Assembly (NCBI GenBank): GCA_001577635.1 | Contig: LSBP01000014.1 | Span: forward strand, 1-63,862 | DNA length: 63,862 bases | Reading direction: 5' to 3' | From: Halomonadaceae bacterium T82-2 | Lineage (GTDB): Bacteria > Pseudomonadota > Gammaproteobacteria > Pseudomonadales > Halomonadaceae | In this document: piece by piece, positions 55,961 to 63,862 of the stretch | How positions within the stretch are numbered: the stretch's first letter is position 1 | Layout of the letters: each line of letters begins with the position of its first letter | Notes under the pieces: generated by a model | What the model was told of the DNA's origin: nothing | What the model saw: only the letters and a program-made list of their open reading frames with translations | The model's database searches: none | Translations under genes and position numbers: made by a program

Positions 55961-55980
55961 GCACCACCTGCCTCACGACG

Positions 55981-56013
55981 AACCCGCCGGCGCCTCGCCC
56001 CGGCGGGTTTTTC
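55981..56013 (+). terminator. typA intrinsic terminator
   Basis: Stem AACCCGCCG / CGGCGGGTT followed by TTTTCGTTT, 20 bp beyond the typA stop. Confidence 0.92.
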
Positions 56014-56180
56014 GTTTCTTGATCTGCAACAGGTTTCGAAATCGTCCGGCGCACGACCGGGCCCGAAACTTGTCCCAGCGCAAATATCCACACAAATCGA
56101 AGGGCTATTGTTGCGGGGTTCATCCCGGCGGCGCGCCGTATCGCGCCGCCATGATCCACCGCTGTTCAGGAGACTCCGAG

Positions 56181-56807
56181 ATGCGCACCCCTGCCCTGCT
56201 TTCCGCCGCCCTGCTCACCGGCGGCCTGATGACCAGCGCCACCGCCCTCGCCTACGGCCAGGGCGACCTGTTCACCCGCTTCGGTGTCGCCAAGGTCGAC
56301 CCCAAGAGCGACAACGGCAACTTCAGCGACCTGGGGCTGGATGTCGACGTCGGCGACGACAGCGCCTTCGCCTTCACCCTCGGCTACCGCTTCACCGACA
56401 CGCTGGGTATCGAGCTGCTCGCCGCCCAACCCTTCGAGCACGAGATCGCGCTCAACGGCGACAACCTCGCCTCCACCAAGCACCTGCCGCCGACCCTGAC
56501 GCTGCAGTACTACCCGCTGGGCGGCACCGCCTCGCGCGTGCAGCCCTATCTCGGCGCCGGCATCAACTACACCCACTTCTCCGACGAGAGCCTCGATGTC
56601 GGCACGCTCAACCTCGACGACTCCTGGGGCGCCGCCGCCCAGGTCGGCGTCGACCTGCTGATCAACGAGCACTGGGCGCTCAACGCCGCCGCCTGGTACC
56701 TCGACATCGACAGCGACGCCACCGCCACCGTCGGCGGCGTGAACTACGACGCCAACGTCGAGATCGACCCGGTCGTGCTCATGGGCGGGCTCAGCTTCCG
56801 CTTCTGA
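56181..56807 (+). CDS. ompW: outer-membrane protein OmpW family
   Basis: A 208-residue beta-barrel porin-like protein. The signal peptide (about 25 residues, ending ALAYG) is followed by FTRFGVAKVDPKSD, then the OmpW pattern FTLGYRFTDTLGIELLAAQPF and VQPYLGAGINYTHF, and it ends with the barrel C-terminus LSFRF. OmpW forms a small eight-stranded barrel with a hydrophobic channel. GGAG stands 11 bp before the ATG. A half FNR box far upstream is too weak to call. Confidence 0.92.
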   Translation: MRTPALLSAALLTGGLMTSATALAYGQGDLFTRFGVAKVDPKSDNGNFSDLGLDVDVGDDSAFAFTLGYRFTDTLGIELLAAQPFEHEIALNGDNLASTKHLPPTLTLQYYPLGGTASRVQPYLGAGINYTHFSDESLDVGTLNLDDSWGAAAQVGVDLLINEHWALNAAAWYLDIDSDATATVGGVNYDANVEIDPVVLMGGLSFRF

Positions 56808-56815
56808 GTCTTCAG

Positions 56816-56847
56816 GCCGCTCCGGCCGGCATGCCGGCCGGAGCGGC
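56816..56847. terminator. palindrome between ompW and DUF2231 gene
   Basis: A perfect inverted repeat, GCCGCTCCGGCCGGC and its complement separated by AT, lies between these convergent genes. No T-run follows on either strand, so termination is probable but not certain. Confidence 0.6.
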
Positions 56848-56855
56848 GCGCCACA

Positions 56856-57317
56856 TCAGGGATGCGCCGCCGCGACGTTGACCCCGATCTCGTAGACCAG
56901 ATCGCCGCCACGATCCGCGGTCATCAGCATCAGCACGACCCCCACCAGTCCCGCCACCGGCATGACCCAGGACAGCGCCCGGTTGAGGGCAATGCGCCGC
57001 CAGTAGACCACCGCCTGAACCAGGGTAAGCAGCCCGAACACGGTCAGGGTGGTCATCGCCAGCTCCTCGTGGGACTCGATGGGCGCCGCGGGGAAACCCT
57101 TCTCCCGGGCGATATCGAAGGCCGCATCGCCGAAGCCGGCCGCAACAAGGCCCCCGAGCGTGCCCAGCACCAGCAGCCACAGCGACGCCTTCTGCCAGCT
57201 TCGCCGTCGCTCGAACGTCTCCCCGCGCAACACCACCAGACACTGGCAGGCCACGGCCAGCAGCCAGAGCACGATGGGGAAATGAACCAGCATGGGGTGA
57301 ATATGGGCCATCGACAT
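56856..57317 (-). CDS. DUF2231 integral membrane protein
   Basis: A 153-residue membrane protein with four hydrophobic helices. It opens MAHIHPMLVHFPIVLWLLAV, where the histidine pair HPMLVHFP is the DUF2231 signature and could bind heme or metal. The start at 57317 follows GGGAGG; the longer reading is unsupported. Function not established. Confidence 0.85.
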   Translation of the reverse strand: MSMAHIHPMLVHFPIVLWLLAVACQCLVVLRGETFERRRSWQKASLWLLVLGTLGGLVAAGFGDAAFDIAREKGFPAAPIESHEELAMTTLTVFGLLTLVQAVVYWRRIALNRALSWVMPVAGLVGVVLMLMTADRGGDLVYEIGVNVAAAHP

Positions 57318-57499
57318 CGGATACCTCCCGTTACCAGGGCGTGACCGCCGCACAGCCACGCATTAGCGTCCTTTCGCCACCTCAGCACAGCGCATGTGTC
57401 TTAACGCCGGCTTAACGACCGAATATCCGCCACCCCATGGGCGAGCCGCGAACAGCACGCTACCCTGACGGTAACCCCAACCCGCAACAGGAGTTTTGC

Positions 57500-57808
57500 A
57501 TGCACAAGCACATCGAATGGGATTCCCCGGGCACCGGAAGCGTCAGCGCGCATTACGCCAAGGACCCCAACGACTACGGCGAGCCCCACCCCGGCAGCAT
57601 CCTCACCGGCCGCTACCGCGGCGTCAGCGTGCGCGTTCGCGTCGAGGCCTACCGCGACGCCACCAGCATCGGCGAGGTGGTCGCCCTGATCGACCCCGAC
57701 AGCGGCGAGCGCATGAAGAGCTTCGGCGATCTGGAGCTTGGCGACATGGTGCGCCTGCCCGACGACAAGCGGGCCTTTCAGCCGGCCGCCCCCGACGCCG
57801 ACAGCTGA
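57500..57808 (+). CDS. small soluble protein of unknown function
   Basis: A 102-residue acidic protein starting MHKHIEWDSPGTGSVSAHYA, with a central beta-rich part (SILTGRYRGVSVRVRVEAYRD, then EVVALIDPDSGE). No domain is recognised and there is no signal peptide. A clear CAGGAG precedes the ATG at 57500. It stands alone, upstream of the metallothionein gene. Confidence 0.65.
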   Translation: MHKHIEWDSPGTGSVSAHYAKDPNDYGEPHPGSILTGRYRGVSVRVRVEAYRDATSIGEVVALIDPDSGERMKSFGDLELGDMVRLPDDKRAFQPAAPDADS

Positions 57809-58056
57809 GACTCGGCACCCGCCCGTGTCAGGGCGCATGCTGAAACGCGGTGCCGGACGCACCGCGCTTCATCGGTCTGTTGTGTCGCGCGGTGCTGGTT
57901 ACTCGAGCCAGCGACGAGACGCCGCCCGATTTCAGAGCCTCGTCGTGCCGCCCTTCGCGATGTGCTCGCCGCCTACCACAAGCTGCCCGATCGATTGGCA
58001 AAGCGCCCTGCGGCTTGACTACCTTGATTGGCGAATCCGCCAAACAGGAGACACCG

Positions 58057-58260
58057 ATGGCCGATCTGGGAACCTGCGCCTGCGTGGGCTGCGAACACCA
58101 GGTCACCAGCGAGCAGAGCGCGATGAGCGAAGGCCAGGCCTTCTGCTGCTCGGCCTGCGCAGCCGGTCACCCCGACGGTATGTCCTGCATCCACGAGGGC
58201 TGCCCCTGCACCGAGCTCAACCGTCCGGCCGCCGGCGATCTGCCCCGCGACGGCGCCTGA
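58057..58260 (+). CDS. bacterial metallothionein
   Basis: A 67-residue cysteine-rich protein of the prokaryotic metallothionein (SmtA/BmtA) type: TCACVGCEHQV, AFCCSACAAGH and CIHEGCPCTELN give nine cysteines plus histidines, arranged as in zinc-finger-like MTs. It should bind Zn2+ or Cd2+ in the cytoplasm. CAGGAG is 6 bp before the ATG at 58057; the longer frame from 57850 has no support. No smtB-like regulator is visible. Confidence 0.9.
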   Translation: MADLGTCACVGCEHQVTSEQSAMSEGQAFCCSACAAGHPDGMSCIHEGCPCTELNRPAAGDLPRDGA

Positions 58261-58315
58261 GCCGAAACGCGTCGAAGAGGAAAACCGCACCCATCATTTC
58301 CGGCAAGGAGCGACC

Positions 58316-58492
58316 ATGCAGAAACAAGCCCGTGTGGAACCGGTATTCGCCGCCCGTGACATGAACGAGAAGATCACCGGCTGGGTCGTGATCGACGAGA
58401 GCCAGCCCGACAACGAGAATGTCGTCTCCGAGCACGACACCCAGGACGAAGCGCTGCACGCCGCCGAGCGCTTCGAGAACGACGAGCACTGA
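58316..58492 (+). CDS. 58-residue hypothetical protein
   Basis: A short ORF starting MQKQARVEPVFAARDMNEK and ending AAERFENDEH. It is acidic and soluble, with no recognised domain. AAGGAG stands 5 bp before the ATG, which together with the start 56 bp after the metallothionein stop makes it a real gene, possibly in the same operon. Confidence 0.6.
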   Translation: MQKQARVEPVFAARDMNEKITGWVVIDESQPDNENVVSEHDTQDEALHAAERFENDEH

Positions 58493-58499
58493 ACCTCTC

Positions 58500-58517
58500 A
58501 GCCCGCTCCGGCGGGCT
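58500..58517 (+). terminator. hairpin after the 58-residue ORF
   Basis: A 7-bp stem, AGCCCGC-tccg-GCGGGCT, 8 bp beyond the stop. The T-run is missing, so it is a weak terminator at best. Confidence 0.45.
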
Positions 58518-58589
58518 GTCCGCCCTCGCCGAACGTCCCGCACCGGCTATACTCCACGAGCGGCATCCGCCGTCTTCGAGTACGCCCCC

Positions 58590-58766
58590 ATGGCACTCAG
58601 TGTCATCACCTGCTTCGGCTTCCTCGCCTTGCAACTGCTGCTTCTCGCTCATATCGACCGACGGTTGAATGCCAGAACGCAAGCAACTGACGATTCCATC
58701 GAAACGTCTGCAAAAGGATCGGATCCTCAACCCTCTACACCGCCCGCCCCGATCAGGCGTGGATAG
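58590..58766 (+). CDS. possible small membrane protein
   Basis: A 58-codon ORF, MALSVITCFGFLALQLLLLA followed by a hydrophilic Ser/Pro-rich tail. One hydrophobic helix is plausible, but no ribosome binding site is seen. It ends just before the terminator of the CRISPR array on the other strand. Confidence 0.3.
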   Translation: MALSVITCFGFLALQLLLLAHIDRRLNARTQATDDSIETSAKGSDPQPSTPPAPIRRG

Positions 58767-58803
58767 AAAAATGAGCGTCTTTTCCCTGTGTGGAAAGACG
58801 CTC
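58767..58803 (-). terminator. intrinsic terminator of the CRISPR array
   Basis: On the minus strand a 12-bp stem (GAGCGTCTTTCC / GGGAAAAGACGCTC with a bulge) is followed by A-TTTTTC. It lies 70 bp beyond the leftmost repeat, where a leftward array transcript would end. Confidence 0.8.
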
Positions 58804-58872
58804 GTATTCTCGAGACGTATTTTCCTACAGCAGGAACTGCTTTCTGGACTGTCTGGGCGGCAGCGAACGCAA

Positions 58873-61800
58873 ACGATTATCCCCGCGCCTGCGGGGACCG
58901 GGCGGTGTTCTTGCGCGCCTTGCTGCGCAGCAGCGGGTTATCCCCGCATCTGCGGGGATCAGGCCTCGCGAACCTCGCGGCTCAGATGGGTGTTCGGGTT
59001 ATCCCCGCGCCTGCGGGGATCGGACCTCGCGAACCTCGCGGCTCAGGTGGGTGTTCGGGTTATTCCCGCGCCTGCGGGGATCGGGCCGGTCGACCAGGTC
59101 AGGGCTTCGCCATGCACGGGTTATCCCCGCGCCTGCGGGGACCGGATCTCGTGCGGCAGCGCCTTCATCGACCCGTACGGCTTATCCCCGCACCTGCGGG
59201 GATCGGTCCACCATGGCCTTGAAGGCCAGGCCGAGGCGCGGGTTATCCCCGCGCCTGCGGGGATCGGACAACGAGCGCCTGAGCAACAGCTATCAGGATC
59301 GGGTTATCCCCGCGCCTGCGGGGATCGGGGCGGCTATCTGGTCATAACTCCGGGTCCAGTCGGGTTATCCCCGCGCCTGCGGGGATCGGTACCTCGATCT
59401 GTGGGACCGCGCCGCGGCGACCGGGTTATCCCCGCGCCTGCGGGGATCGGCATCACCTCGTTCTCGAAGCGCAGCTTCGCTGCGGGTTATCCCCGCGCCT
59501 GCGGGGATCGGTTTCTCGATCACCAGGCTGGTGGAGGAGATCCCGGGTTATCCCCGCGCCTGCGGGGATCGGATCCAGTCCGGCGCCCAGTCACTGCCGA
59601 TGGGCGGGTTATCCCCGCGCCTGCGGGGATCGGCCGGAGAACGACATCACGCGCACCAAGGCCGACGGGTTATCCCCGCGCCTGCGGGGATCGGATCTCC
59701 ATGTTCTCCTTGAACATGCCGAGATGCGGGTTATCCCCGCGCCTGCGGGGATCGGTAAGCTGCAGCTCGAGCTGATGAAGATGGCGCCGGGTTATCCCCG
59801 CGCCTGCGGGGATCGGCACACTATCGAACACAGCCCGCCTAGTGCGGGCGGGTTATCCCCGCGCCTGCGGGGATCGGCATTCAGCGGCTTCTCGCTCGCT
59901 GTAGTAACGCGGGTTATCCCCGCGCCTGCGGGGATCGGGACGCCTACGCAGAGGAACCGATGTCCCAGCCCGGGTTATCCCCGCGCCTGCGGGGATCGGA
60001 TGGTGGCCCTAACCCATGGGTCTCCTGACTGCGGGTTATCCCCGCGCCTGCGGGGATCGGATCCTGACGCTGCTGGGCGAGATCGTCGGCGGCGGGTTAT
60101 CCCCGCGCCTGCGGGGATCGGACAGTTAGTGACACAAGTCCTAGCGGAGCCGGCGGGTTATCCCCGCGCCTGCGGGGATCGGGACACGCTCAAGAAGAGC
60201 TACTGGAATGAACGCGGGTTATCCCCGCGCCTGCGGGGATCGGATCTGATTGATCGTCTCGAAGCTGGGAGACGTCGGGTTATCCCCGCGCCTGCGGGGA
60301 TCGGTCCTGAGCGCACCATGCGAGAGGATTCCGTCGCGGGTTATCCCCGCGCCTGCGGGGATCGGTTCCCAGTGATGGCGTTGAATGCCTCAACAGCCGG
60401 GTTATCCCCGCGCCTGCGGGGATCGGAGAGCCACGGCATCAGCCGCAAGAGCGACGACCGGGTTATCCCCGCGCCTGCGGGGATCGGTATTCCCTGTCGC
60501 TGTGATCATCTGGCACGGGCGGGTTATCCCCGCGCCTGCGGGGATCGGCATCACCTCGTTCTCGAAGCGCAGCTTCGCTGCGGGTTATCCCCGCGCCTGC
60601 GGGGATCGGGGCGCGGTAATCCGCCGAGCGGAAGCGCGTGTCGGGTTATCCCCGCGCCTGCGGGGATCGGCCGGTGTGCAGCGCAGAGACCGGGGAGGAC
60701 GACGGGTTATCCCCGCGCCTGCGGGGATCGGCTGCCGCTCGCTCCAGTTGCGTCATTTCGCTGCGGGTTATCCCCGCGCCTGCGGGGATCGGACACTCCA
60801 GCGTCCATTCCTCTGGCGCCATTCCGGGTTATCCCCGCGCCTGCGGGGATCGGACCTGACTCCATGACGTGGGCTCCGCATCAGGCGGGTTATCCCCGCG
60901 CCTGCGGGGATCGGCCGCCGGCACGTTTTGCGCGGCTGGCAGATTGCGGGTTATCCCCGCGCCTGCGGGGATCGGTACGCTTCGAGAATTTGGGACAGGG
61001 GGTGAGCCGGGTTATCCCCGCGCCTGCGGGGATCGGTTTTTTTCGAGGATGCCCTGGCTGTGGCACACCGGGTTATCCCCGCGCCTGCGGGGATCGGGAG
61101 CAGGCTGTTGAGGCGGACGGCTGCCGGATCGGGTTATCCCCGCGCCTGCGGGGATCGGCGAATCGCCCGTTGCGCCGGGGACAGGTCGGGCGGGGTTATC
61201 CCCGCGCCTGCGGGGATCGGTCGTCACCCCGCTGATCATCTCCGCCCCGGAACGGGTTATCCCCGCGCCTGCGGGGATCGGGGGCCAACCAGACAGATTC
61301 GGGGCAAAACAGGCGGGTTATCCCCGCGCCTGCGGGGATCGGCTTCCGCATAATCAGCGAGCTGCTGCCGGTCGCGGGTTATCCCCGCGCCTGCGGGGAT
61401 CGGGTCTTGCCCGAGAGTTCGGTGATGGTCGGCCACGGGTTATCCCCGCGCCTGCGGGGATCGGCGCTCGAGGAACGCTTCGGCGTCGGCGTTGGCCGGG
61501 TTATCCCCGCGCCTGCGGGGATCGGCACCATGCTGGTGACTTTTTTCGCCCGGTTGCCGGGTTATCCCCGCGCCTGCGGGGATCGGTCGCGGTCGATGAC
61601 CTCGGCGATCAGTCGCTGCGGGTTATCCCCGCGCCTGCGGGGATCGGCCGCTGACCACCTGGGAGCAGATCGTCTGGGACGGGTTATCCCCGCGCCTGCG
61701 GGGATCGGCTCCTGGCCGATTCGCTGGGCCGCGACGAGCCCGGGTTATCCCCGCGCCTGCGGGGATCGGGCCTTTCAGCAGGCGGCCAAATCGACTGCCG

Positions 61801-63765
61801 CCGGGTTATCCCCGCGCCTGCGGGGATCGGGCGTCGCGCATGTACGCCAACCGGGTGGGCGGCGGGTTATCCCCGCGCCTGCGGGGATCGGTTCAGTGTC
61901 TCCGAGACCGAGCCGGCAACCGACGGGTTATCCCCGCGCCTGCGGGGATCGGGGTAACGGTAGTCGACCAGGAAAACCGAGACCCGGGTTATCCCCGCGC
62001 CTGCGGGGATCGGGAGCGCAGCCAGGGCCGCGGCCAGGGTGGCTCCGGGTTATCCCCGCGCCTGCGGGGATCGGTTGCGGATGCGCTCGACGGCCATGCC
62101 GATCTCCGGGTTATCCCCGCGCCTGCGGGGATCGGCTCTCGACGACCATCGGGGCATAGGTGCGACCCGGGTTATCCCCGCGCCTGCGGGGATCGGGTCG
62201 AAATAGTCCATGACCGCGGAGGTCGACCACGGGTTATCCCCGCGCCTGCGGGGATCGGAGCCGCCGCCGGGTCGCAGGTCTCCGGCGTGGCGGGTTATCC
62301 CCGCGCCTGCGGGGATCGGCTGCGACAGACGATCCGCGCGGGCCTGAGCCACGGGTTATCCCCGCGCCTGCGGGGATCGGGGTGGCGCGCATGGCGATGG
62401 CGAAGATCTGGTCGGGTTATCCCCGCGCCTGCGGGGATCGGACCTCGGCGCTGTTCTCGGTCTCGAGGACCACCGGGTTATCCCCGCGCCTGCGGGGATC
62501 GGTCTCTGCCTTGCTAGCGTTCTGCGTCACGGGCCGGGTTATCCCCGCGCCTGCGGGGATCGGCGTCGCTTCGTGCACCCCGGGGCGGTGGTCACCGGGT
62601 TATCCCCGCGCCTGCGGGGATCGGGGTACCGGGGCCGTTCAACCCCGACAGCAACCCGGGTTATCCCCGCGCCTGCGGGGATCGGTTGCCTACCGCTACC
62701 AGCTGCTTGCCGGTCGCCGGGTTATCCCCGCGCCTGCGGGGATCGGTTCCATGTCGCCTTCTTCTTCATGGAACGTGTCGGGTTATCCCCGCGCCTGCGG
62801 GGATCGGGAAGCCCCCACCGCCCGCAAGGGTGGTGGGGGCGGGTTATCCCCGCGCCTGCGGGGATCGGGCCTTGCGGGGCAACTGCCCCACGGTGCCAGC
62901 CGGGTTATCCCCGCGCCTGCGGGGATCGGTCGTCGGGTTTCGGTGAGCAGGCGGTGTCGGGCGGGTTATCCCCGCGCCTGCGGGGATCGGATAAACTCCC
63001 TCGAGCTTCTCAGATCAATGTGCGGGTTATCCCCGCGCCTGCGGGGATCGGTCGCCGGTGCCCAGGAGCTGGTGCGCAAGGACCGGGTTATCCCCGCGCC
63101 TGCGGGGATCGGCCCGCAGTTCCCGTCGCCCCAGTGCGCGATCGCGGGTTATCCCCGCGCCTGCGGGGATCGGGTGAGCAGCGGCAGCTCCTCGACGATC
63201 TTCGACGGGTTATCCCCGCGCCTGCGGGGATCGGGGCGAAAGTGTCGGCAGCAACGACGAAGTCGTCGGGTTATCCCCGCGCCTGCGGGGATCGGCTTTA
63301 CTGGTAGCGGGTAGTGGAGTCGAACCACGGGTTATCCCCGCGCCTGCGGGGATCGGGAGGTGCCCAATGCATCACGACGACGAGAAACCGGGTTATCCCC
63401 GCGCCTGCGGGGATCGGGTGCGGTGATGCTTGATGCTGGCCTGCGCGGTCGGGTTATCCCCGCGCCTGCGGGGATCGGTCGGCACCAGCCCGCTGCTCTC
63501 CAGCAGCGCCCGGGTTATCCCCGCGCCTGCGGGGATCGGACCGCAGTTCCCGTCGCCCCAGTGCGCGATCGCGGGTTATCCCCGCGCCTGCGGGGATCGG
63601 CTTGCCGCGTCGCGGTCACACTATCTCGGCAGCGGGTTATCCCCGCGCCTGCGGGGATCGGTGTTCGAGCGCAAGCTGCTCAACAAGAAGCAGCGGGTTA
63701 TCCCCGCGCCTGCGGGGATCGGCGCGCCGGCCTCGAGCGCGTCGATCCCTGGGACGGGTTATCCC
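58873..63765 (-). CRISPR. large type I-E-like CRISPR array, 81 repeats, truncated at right
   Basis: There are 80 full 29-bp repeats and a truncated 81st, with a 61-bp period (32-bp spacers). The plus strand repeat starts CGGGTTAT and holds the arms ATCCCCGC-GCCT-GCGGGGAT. The reverse complement ends GGGGATAACCCG, which matches the end of the E. coli type I-E repeat, so crRNAs read leftward with handle ATAACCCG. Leftmost repeats are decayed (58873 has ACGATTAT; 58934 CATCT and CAGG; 59056 TTATTCCC; 59178 CGGCTTAT), as expected at the old, leader-distal end. One repeat has an extra or changed G near 61191 and the spacer before 62230 is 33 bp. The last repeat stops after 11 bases at 63765, where an IS begins. 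No cas genes are in the window. Confidence 0.97.
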
Positions 63766-63862
63766 TGAAGTGGACCCCGAAATTCGGACCAGGCGCTAAG
63801 CTCTGATCATTCCGACAGGAGAACCTGATCATGAGCAGGAAACGCAGGCAATACAGCGCCGA
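63766..63862 (+). mobile_element. left end of an IS3-family-like insertion sequence
   Basis: The break in the CRISPR repeat is followed by TGAAGTGGACCCCGAAATTC and then GGACCA, an end sequence of the kind seen in IS3-family elements, and 65 bp further a transposase-like ORF starts. The element continues beyond the window, so its right end and any target duplication cannot be checked. Confidence 0.8.
63831..63862 (+). CDS. transposase OrfA start (partial, runs off the edge)
   Basis: The window ends 32 bases into this ORF: MSRKRRQYSA, the typical basic opening of IS3-family OrfA (helix-turn-helix, HTH_Tnp_1). GACAGGAGA precedes the ATG. The rest is outside the window. Confidence 0.75.
   Translation, partial: MSRKRRQYSA

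Noticed and set aside
56019-56032. FNR-like half box TTGATCTGCAACAG upstream of ompW
   Set aside because: Only one half-site matches and it overlaps the typA terminator tail, so it is too weak to report as a site.
57850-58056. N-terminal extension of the metallothionein frame
   Set aside because: The true ATG at 58057 has a good ribosome binding site, and the upstream codons are not protein-like.
59724-61235. Long open frames through the CRISPR array encoding repeats like GYPRACGDR and GLSPRLRGS
   Set aside because: They come from translating stop-free repeats with a 61-bp period in shifting frames; known as a common mis-annotation of type I-E arrays.
58873-63765. Idea that some spacers target genes inside this window
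   Set aside because: No convincing match was seen by eye; a proper search of all spacers against the whole genome would be needed.

Overview
The window is GC-rich, densely packed chromosomal DNA from a gammaproteobacterium. The mix of lactate and C4-dicarboxylate oxidation genes, Na+-coupled transport, prlC-yheV, ntrBC-glnA, metK/ahcY/tkt and typA/ompW fits the Halomonadaceae (Halomonas-like). That placement is inferred from gene content and protein style; no rRNA or tRNA gene was seen.

Layout. (1) 0.3-10.9 kb: an overlapping lutA-lutB-lutC-dld operon (L- and D-lactate oxidation) diverges from lldR, with two identical LldR-type operators exactly 200 bp apart between them. dctB-dctD, a two-component system for C4-dicarboxylates, follows lldR. 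(2) 10.9-16.2 kb: YdjM-like membrane protein, gamma-carbonic-anhydrase-like protein, NSS transporter, prlC and yheV. (3) 16.2-19.4 kb: the TRAP transporter dctPQM, with a sigma-54 promoter and a DctD-like palindrome upstream, so it is probably the target of the distant dctBD. (4) 19.5-25.1 kb: metF, a CDF metal exporter, DMT and AEC transporters, an AraC-type regulator and a metallophosphoesterase. (5) 25.2-31.9 kb: a metal/redox island with a PhaC-like DUF3141 protein, a Cu+-ATPase with two heavy-metal-binding motifs, small membrane proteins, a MerR-type promoter, and an unrecognised 152-residue helical protein behind a well-placed ANR/FNR promoter. (6) 31.9-40.7 kb: Na+/H+ antiporter, ahcY with an SAH riboswitch, an acidic lipoprotein, metK, tkt between two inverted copies of a long palindromic repeat, and class I aldolase. 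(7) 40.8-46 kb: a five-gene unit of HMG-CoA-lyase-like enzyme, CoA-transferase and a tripartite tricarboxylate (TctCBA) transporter, which looks like an import-activate-cleave pathway. (8) 46.1-51.5 kb: ntrC, ntrB, a DUF4124 protein and glnA, with NtrC sites and a sigma-54 promoter, plus a degenerate copy of the ntrC 3' end. (9) 51.7-58.8 kb: glycosyltransferase-like and polysaccharide-deacetylase-like genes, a Met/Gly-repeat periplasmic protein, typA, ompW, DUF2231, a metallothionein and small ORFs.

(10) 58.8 kb to the end: a very large type I-E-like CRISPR array with 80 full repeats, a truncated 81st and 80 spacers. Repeat orientation, decayed repeats on the left and an intrinsic terminator on the left all say that it is transcribed right to left, with its leader on the right. 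At that leader-proximal edge an IS3-family-like element begins inside a repeat, so the array may be cut off from its leader. No cas gene is visible here.

The most noteworthy items are the IS-interrupted array with duplicated and terminator-like spacers, the import-activate-cleave operon, the inverted palindromic repeats around tkt, the ntrC tail duplication, the ANR-controlled unknown protein, and several well-formed regulatory regions (LldR pair, SAH riboswitch, DctD/sigma-54, NtrC/sigma-54).
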